Source: Apostichopus japonicus (lineage: Eukaryota > Echinodermata > Holothuroidea > Aspidochirotida > Stichopodidae). Taken from it: DNA of 64,000 nt. Location of the stretch: contig NC_092567.1 of assembly GCF_037975245.1 (NCBI RefSeq), positions 20,678,376 through 20,742,375 on the forward strand, given 5' to 3'. Below, piece by piece: positions 57,005 to 64,000 of the stretch. Position numbers and translations under genes: made by a program. Under the pieces are notes generated by a model. The model was not told the origin of the DNA. It was given only the letters and a program-made list of their open reading frames with translations, and searched no databases. The number at the start of each line of letters is the position of its first letter. The stretch's first letter is position 1.

Positions 57005-58129
57005 CGTGAAAATTTAACTCAAGCATGCAATGCCTTGAATATTCCAGAAAAGATTAGAAGAATGAAAGAAAGGAAAAGAAAGGAGTTATCTTTCCGTTAC
57101 AGAATCACGAATTTAATTGTCGATCATGTTTGAGATAATGCGCCAACGAGCCTTAGACAAATGAGTTAATGATACGGAAAAATATCTCACCCGGATGGAT
57201 TGCAGTTTATATTAAGTTTAACGTGACCTGTTTTAAAGTGTATTTCCAGTTAAAGATAAGGCAGCGAATGCATGCATGGGCAATAAGTCGATTTCTTGGG
57301 GGTGGTGTGGGGGGGGAGGGGAGGGGGGTGGTTATTATACGTTTAGAAACTATGTAACTGATTACGACCAAAACAAATGCGATGTTTATAGTATTACTTG
57401 AGGGTGAATTTCGGTTTCGTAACAAGGGAGGTAATATAGGAAGTTACTATGGTAACAGATCACAATGAATAACAAAAATAACAACAAGAATTGGAAGTTG
57501 TCCACGGAGTCGTCGGAAGCGGGTTTCAATCAAAGGGGTGTGGAGGACATAAGTTGCATGTAGTTGCAGTGGGACCTGTGATTTTGAAGGCAACTCACCA
57601 CACAGTTTCATCAAGCTTTCAAACAAAGCCGAATAATCTCTCCATTTCGTAATAAATAAAAGAATAACAGTTTTACGTTTTCTTTCTTCTTCTCTTTTTG
57701 ACAAAAGGACAAATTTTCATTACGATTTTTTTTTTGGTCATATTTTTAACAACAGTTTTATTTACAATTTCATTTAAATTTGCAACGTCAGAGCACTTTC
57801 TTTAGTGAAAAAAAACGGTAACATTTTGATACAACTGGAGGAGCACTTCTTGTTTGTGAAATAAATATTTGCCACCAAACTGTTGATTCGAAGTTGGAGA
57901 TGAGGTAGTAAAGGTAAGACGAATATAATTATGTAACTATATACCAAGCAAAAATGTTCAATCTGGAAAGAATAAATATATTGAAGGGTTAAAAGTTTAA
58001 AAGAGAGGGGGGGTGGATTGGCCCACCCACATACCGGCTCGAAACAGGTACGCCTCCGGGCTTAAGACGCAAAAGGCGCTGCTCGCTTGCATGGTTCAAT
58101 ATGCCAAAGGGATAGCATTCCTCCATATA
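57005..58129. other. intergenic, no gene seen
   Basis: Contains a G-rich stretch at 57297-57331. Small frames lack support. Confidence 0.45.
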
Positions 58130-58555
58130 TGATTTCCCTATTGAATTACGCGCTAAATCGTCAAAGTAACGTGGTCTCTAAGTCCTTGTATAAGTTCTCA
58201 CTAGCTAAACCCTAGCCCCATCACTGGATAGCTGAAAAGTTAGCCATTTTATGACACCATCAATTTGTCATGACCTTGCAAAAGATTTTAATAAACCTCT
58301 TCAATCAGTAGTAAACAATTTTTACACGCTGCTCCTGGGGAGGCTTAAATTGGTCTAAACTTGCATTGACCCAAGGTTGGCTTTACATATTCTTCCATTT
58401 TCCACATAAAAAACAGGTCCTGTTAGATATAACATATATAAAAAGAAAGTGTTCCCCTGTTTGTTTTGTTTTCGGCACCTTTCCTGAGAACACTCGGGCG
58501 GATTGATATCAGCCCCAATTATAGAGTATGTCACAGCTAAAGCGCCGCTTGTTGG
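58130..58555 (-). repeat. dispersed repeat, copy 2 (inverted)
   Basis: Reverse complement resembles 17190-17690, with shared CTAGCTAAAC, GCTGCTCCTGGGGAGG and GGCGGATTGATAT landmarks as read on the plus strand. Diverged, no coding sense. Confidence 0.6.
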
Positions 58556-59790
58556 ATCATTGAACCGAAACTTAATGCCCAAGCCTTCCCCCTCTCCCCT
58601 CCCCATTCTAGAGTGGTAGTTATATGTATGTATATGTAAGTGCGTTCGTGTCTCCGTCGTTTGGTCATCTCTGTGAATGCCTTTCTAGTTTTTATCGCTT
58701 GTAAGTTCTCACAATATTTCTGTGTTTTTCTTTCCTTGAAGTTTTCTTTCCTTCCTTTCTCTTTTTTTTTTGGTAATTTTCTGATCGTACTTTTGTCTTT
58801 ATCCAAATTTTTGAAAGTTTTTAATTTTTGTGAGTGGGAAACAATCTCACTATTTTAGAGCTATCAGGCTTATCAGACTGAAATTTCAATCCGTATATAG
58901 AGCTGCACATTGGTCACCCTACCCCACCACCCCCACAACCCCCCTCATCACCAGCCAAACAAAAGGAACAAAGAGAGAATCGCCATTTGAGATGAAGAGT
59001 ATATGTAAACGGTTGTATATCTCTGACATGTACATTAGGCTATACATATCACCTTGCACATGTTACAACATATAGGTGTTTGTCATTGATTTGGTTGAAC
59101 TAGATTTATCTAGCACAGTTGAGCTAGACCAAAAAAAAAAGGGGGAAAATAAAGACACAAAGCTGAAGGGGAAATGACATAAATAACAGCAATAAGAGAT
59201 TCTTGCTTTTCCTGTTTAGTTATCGCTTCAATCTTCATCCCTGTTTTTTTTTTTTTTTTGGTGGTTGATTCTATTGACTTGAAAATTCAGACACTAATCC
59301 GTGAGAGGCCCATTTAGTGAAGTTTTGTCAAGATTTTGAAAGAAACCACGCGCAAAGGCTCTTCTATTTCACCACACTGAAGATTTTTACGCCCATAGAA
59401 TGTACGCATCCTTAAATTGGTGCTTGAAAAATGCAACTAAAATGAAGCTGTCACGTTGTGGTGTTTTTTCTTGTTTTTTTCTTAGATTTTTCTTTCCTTC
59501 TCTTTTTTTCCACCCTGTTTTATACTTGATCAAAAGTCATGGACGTGACAGTCTTCGTAGGAAACACACAGTCACACGCTATAGGCACTATACGCAAGAG
59601 GTTAAGAGTAAAGGTGGATGTACTCACAGACTGTACTGTGTAGATTGGCAAACTGCTAATGAATAATACAGTCTGTATATTTGTATAAACGGCCACAGAC
59701 ATCGACGATAGAATTATTGCATTGCTATCGGTACGTAATGTGACATTATTAAGTGGAGGCTATAGTAACACAATCATGTCTTAATGTCTG
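58556..59790. other. intergenic, no gene seen
   Basis: T-rich tracts near 58725-58775 and 59238-59260. Nothing supported. Confidence 0.45.
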
Positions 59791-59967
<177 letters not shown>

Positions 59968-60311
59968 TGTATTAGATTCGTGGAAAATAATCCGAGAATC
60001 TAATACACAAATGCGTACATCGGATCAGTGTAATCTCTGCATTGAGGAGAAGGTGGAAATACTTCGGCTGAGAAACCAAAATCTGCTGAAACAAAAGAAC
60101 TGAGCTTTTGTCAAAGTGTCGACACAGAAAAAAACGGAAAAAATAACAGCACCACGCTACAGCCAGACAACCTGATCATATATCTGACGATTGCGAAGAA
60201 GCATGAAACTCGAGTAATAGTGCAAACTTTGTACGAGTGTACATTATTTATATCTATCCAGCTCTATACCCAGGTATATTGAGCACTCTTCACCTGGAAT
60301 TAATGCCATCT

Positions 60312-60316
<5 letters not shown>

Positions 60317-60387
<71 letters not shown>

Positions 60388-60440
60388 TATATAATATATA
60401 TATATATATAGATACATATATATCTATATATGTATATTTG
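60317..60440. repeat. (TA)n microsatellite
   Basis: TA tract grading into (GTAT) words to about 60520. Confidence 0.95.
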
Positions 60441-60520
60441 TGTGTATGTATTTATGTGTGTATGTATATGTCACATACTAGTGTTGTGTATATCTATATG
60501 TGTGTGTTAGGTTGAATGTG

Positions 60521-61200
60521 TATTTTCTAATTGTCATATATATATATGAATATTCAGTGTTTCGTAGCGACGTGCCTGGGCGATACCGTCTCATAATAAT
60601 GAGAGCACCATTTTTCAGTTCCAGTCAAAAAACAAATGTGTATTTTTATTACCTACACTTAAATAATATTAGAGTCCAATACGTGACGAAAGCAATGACA
60701 ACATTCCCATTACTTACTTATATACCTCATTGATACAAAAAAAAAACCAATACGCAAAATAAGATTAACGAACCAATTCTGTGTGATTTTTTACCCTTCT
60801 TTCTTCATTGAGGGAAACCACGGTTCATCATTCCAATTGTCTAGCTCATTTTGCAGCTGCGTTTGTCATTATGCTTTTCAAAAAGACAAAATGAAAGAGC
60901 AAAATGTGTGTTGCAGCTCTTAATTATCAAACAACTTGTTATCCGTCATTTAACTCGTAACCAAGGTCTCTCCGTTGGCATCATATCTGCTCATGCGCAG
61001 TCAAATCTACGCCTTAAAGCTCTGACATGTTGTTCGATGCAAGAAGCAGACGGGTTTTTTTTATATATTTTTTATAGTAGTATGTATGTATTTGACTGCT
61101 GAACGTAGCGTGAACAAATGTACCCTTAATTTTCAAGCTGAACATATAATACAGGGGATTGACTCCGGTATAACACAATATCAAAGTTTCTTTTTTATTA
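60521..61200. other. intergenic, no gene seen
   Basis: No exon-like features recognised. Confidence 0.45.
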
Positions 61201-61217
61201 TGTTTTTAGGGGCAAGA

Positions 61218-61225
61218 TATAAAAG
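61218..61225 (+). promoter_or_regulatory. candidate TATA box (TATAAAAG)
   Basis: GATATAAAAGGAGG lies about 390 bp upstream of the signal-peptide ATG. Transcription would start near 61250. A GAA-rich tract (61370-61395) would fall in the 5' untranslated region. Confidence 0.4.
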
Positions 61226-61613
61226 GAGGAATTGCCGGTGTTATCTTCAGAAGTAGTTTTTTTTATAAGAGGAAAGCTGGAATGGGAATCGTTTCATTTA
61301 AGGATTGATTGAGTTGGGATACTACACCTCCGTGGAAAGAAAAAATAGAGAGACCGAGAAACGCGGAAAGAAGAAGAAGGAGAAGAAGAAGAAGAATATA
61401 TATATATAGGGAGAGGAAATTTTGCAAGAGAATATTTACTTTCAATTTGACTCCTCAACCAATTATCAAATGAAGGAAACTGAAGTTCTTAAGTGAATTT
61501 TTTTGTGAAACCAAGGACAAAACGGGAACATTAACGTGCTTTTGAGAAAGAAAAGGTCACTTAAAGAAGGGTGTTATTTCGAACACTTGTTAACGGTTGT
61601 TACATCAGGAGTA

Positions 61614-61710
61614 ATGGCCAATCAAAAACCAAACAGACTCGTTTGTGTCATCTCAATAGTTATGCTGTCGTTCTTTTTACTCTGTCAAATACCCAGTGCC
61701 AAAGCCGGCC
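61614..61710 (+). CDS. first coding exon of a probable secreted protein
   Basis: ATG GCC opens a 32-codon stretch: MANQKPNRLVC, a hydrophobic core VISIVMLSFFLLC, and a small-residue cleavage region IPSAKAG. It stops in phase 1 directly before GTAAGT, a consensus splice donor. An in-frame upstream ATG at 61536 would add a charged leader and is less likely for secretion. No second exon was found downstream in the window, so the protein cannot be named. A chance hydrophobic frame is possible, but the frame, cleavage region and donor together make an exon plausible. Confidence 0.45.
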
Positions 61711-62324
61711 GTAAGTTTTTTTCTATTTACATTTATTTATTTGGTTTGTTTGTTTGTTGTTTCTTTTTGTAACTGCTGTTGTTGTTGTTAAGTCTTTGAA
61801 TTTAGACCTTTCTTTGCATGAATAAAAGTTACAGTAATCTTATAGTTTGAATTTATTTTTAACTGATCAACGTAGAATTTCGTATAGGAAATTCGACTAC
61901 CTTTTCGACAATTTGATTATTTAGCTCATAGTAATTGTATTTATTTATATTTTCACATTTGATAATCAATGTAATGTTATTCTTATTTCAATTCTGATTT
62001 GCCCCTTACACTAACTTTCCTTAATTCTCATGATCGTAATATTCCAACCCCCCCCCAGCCCCCACCCCAAACCACCACCACCCCGTTCTGTAATGATGCT
62101 AAACAGTAAATATTGAATTGTTTCAGTTTGAAAATCAAATTGATATTGGAAGCAACTAAGATGGTAACACAAATGTGTCATAACGAAAATATTTCATATT
62201 TGCTGGGCGAGCGGGAGGGGAAGAAGGGGGGGGGGTTATAAAAGAACATTTGAAAGGGAAATTTTAAATGATCTCGTAGAATCGTTTAAGCAACGTGTTA
62301 GTATTCATCCAAATAAGATAAAGT
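61711..62324. other. putative intron, no exon recognised
   Basis: AT-rich with a C-rich tract (62048-62085) and a G run near 62226-62236. Confidence 0.4.
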
Positions 62325-62382
62325 TTGGGAGGGGTGGGTGGGTGGGGTGCGGTGCGGTGGGGTGGGGTGGGTGTTGAGGGTG
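62325..62382 (+). repeat. G-rich tract, G-quadruplex-like
   Basis: Successive GGGTGGG, GGTGGGGTGGGG words over about 55 bp. Confidence 0.75.
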
Positions 62383-64000
62383 TTAAGTGAGTGGATTGAT
62401 GGGAGGTAAATTTTGTAAGCTTATCACACACCAGTCATTACAGAGGTTCTAATGGAGGTTGCTAGAATTAAACCATAGGGCAAGAAGTGTGTTAGGTAGC
62501 TCCATGTATTTATTTCGTTTTTGTTTTATACTTTTTCAACGAACAAGAACTGTGGTTATTATTATTCTAACAAAAGAAGGGAAAAACACAGAAGGAAAAA
62601 ATAAGACTTTTTTTTAAATAAAGAATGCAAAAAGTGTTATTTTAACTGAGAGAAACAAGGCTTACAAAAAAAGGTCAATTTTGATCATCAAAGCCATCTC
62701 ATAGATAACGTAGTAACTAATTACTTAAAGCTGATATTTTACCAATGTCAGAACAAGGTCAGTTATTTCTAATTAACCCACTGTATAGCATTGCGACTGT
62801 TGAAAGTTTTGTTTAATTTCTCGAATCAGTCCTACTTTTAAAGAGACAGTTTTGCAAAATGCGTTTTGTTTGCCACAATGTATTTTTTTTTCTCTTTTCA
62901 ATGAAGAAATGGACAATACTTTGAAGGAAATTTCATTTTTTGTTTCGCCTGCACGTTAAAATGTTTTCACAGGCTAAATACCCCCACCCCAACCCAATAA
63001 AAAAAATACTAAAGTTAATATAAGGATAAAAACCAAAAAAAAAACACAAGAGAACGATTAGGGAACTATTGTTTCCTTGTTTTTCTGTTGACGCAATTTC
63101 TTTGTCAATAACAATATGTCAATAACAATATGTTTAAGTGATCTGGATATTTTTTTCTTCAAAATTAATCAATATTTCTCTGTCAAGTCATATGTATCTA
63201 TATGGTATGTCTTTTATTTGTGCTTGTTCGATCGACCATAGCCGTGATACGAAATCAAGGAATTTCCCCCCAAAAAATTCGAATCCATACTGTTCGTACG
63301 GCATTATATAACACGCAAGCAAATTTAAAGCAGAGAAAAAAAAAGGTTTTATCTTTTTTCTCTCTGGTCTCTCACCAAAATAATAGGGAACTTTAGTAAA
63401 ACCTCCCCATGATGATTTTAATCCCTTTTCACATCACCAAAGAGTTTTTTACAGATCTTATCTGCAGAGCAATTCACAGTAGGTAATCCTGTGTCGGTAG
63501 TTAAAGAGATCTCAAGTTATCACTTGTTAAGTGTTACCGGGGGTTGGGGGGGGGGGGAGGCTGAAGTCAAAGTCATCTATGTCTATGACCTATACTAGCG
63601 AACCGAGTGAGGCGTGTTTAAGCTTTTAAGAAATTAAGGAAAGAAATGAGAGAATTTGTAATACATAACAAGGAAGAAGAAGAAGGGAGAAAAAACACAA
63701 TTGTGGAATTTATAAAGCTATCAAATAGTTAATATGAAAAGTAATTAATGAAGTAAATGTCAATTTCTTGACGCCAAAAGAGAAATCAGATGACAAAGGA
63801 TATGTTTATATTGCATAGCCGTCAGTATAATAAAACCAATCTGTTTGACAAAGAACCTATTGTTATATACATGATGCTTCTGATATATATAAAAAAAAGA
63901 ACAATAGAATGCATAATTTGTGATTGAAGAAGGACGGATTGAAAATATTTGGAGTAATGAGTAAGTTTAACAGAAAAATTAGATTGTCGTCTGCAGTTAT
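62383..64000. other. no gene seen to window end
   Basis: AT-rich with homopolymer A and T runs and a G run near 63540-63560. Could be intron of the gene starting at 61614. Confidence 0.4.

Noticed and set aside
60237-60515. Ile/Tyr-rich 92-codon frame
   Set aside because: It translates a (TA)n and (GTAT)n microsatellite.

Overview
This is a window of animal nuclear DNA with introns and a dense load of transposons. It is not bacterial. GT-AG introns, long (TA)n and (ATT)n microsatellites, tRNA-derived short interspersed elements, a LINE 3' end and many hAT-type DNA transposons with 8-bp target duplications all point that way. The recognisable gene is animal-type TMEM183. The texture, with AT-rich DNA, scattered TAGGCCTA-like words and G-run transposon ends, suggests a marine invertebrate deuterostome such as an echinoderm. 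The species is inference only. No rRNA, CRISPR array, operon or viral gene was seen.

Region 1-5,500 is intergenic: a TTAA-flanked MITE, a fold-back repeat, simple repeats and a cluster of a GTAACTCACGTTAC motif. Region 5,520-16,198 is a nest of hAT transposons at least three levels deep. An outer element holds a small element (TSD CCGCCGCG). That element holds two nearly identical 4.2-kb hAT copies in opposite orientation, with the same 8-bp TSD (ATAGTGTC) before, between and after them. Each of these carries the same TTAA MITE seen at the window start. Region 18,818-22,828 is a tandem satellite of about 323 bp that alternates between two monomer types and is split by a nested pair of hAT elements (TSDs TGAAATGA and CTC[CA]AAAC).

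Region 22,825-57,004 is a direct tandem segmental duplication, copy A (22,825-42,065) and copy B (42,176-57,004). Each copy carries a complete six-exon gene on the minus strand that I identify as TMEM183 (384 and 399 codons, all intron phases compatible). Sampled introns and flanks are nearly identical between copies, yet the exons differ strongly and mostly by amino-acid replacement. The upstream region of copy B has three copies of a 32-bp TTCCGGGAA-bearing unit where copy A has one. The copies also differ by insertions: hAT MITEs, LINE tails and a telomere-like minisatellite.

Region 57,005-64,000 is mostly intergenic simple repeat. A TATA box is followed by a short signal-peptide exon with a good splice donor near 61.2-61.7 kb, probably the first coding exon of a secreted protein whose remainder lies outside the window.

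The only genes I can support as working units are the two TMEM183 copies. The rest of the window is mobile or repetitive DNA. Alignments and identities were made by eye.
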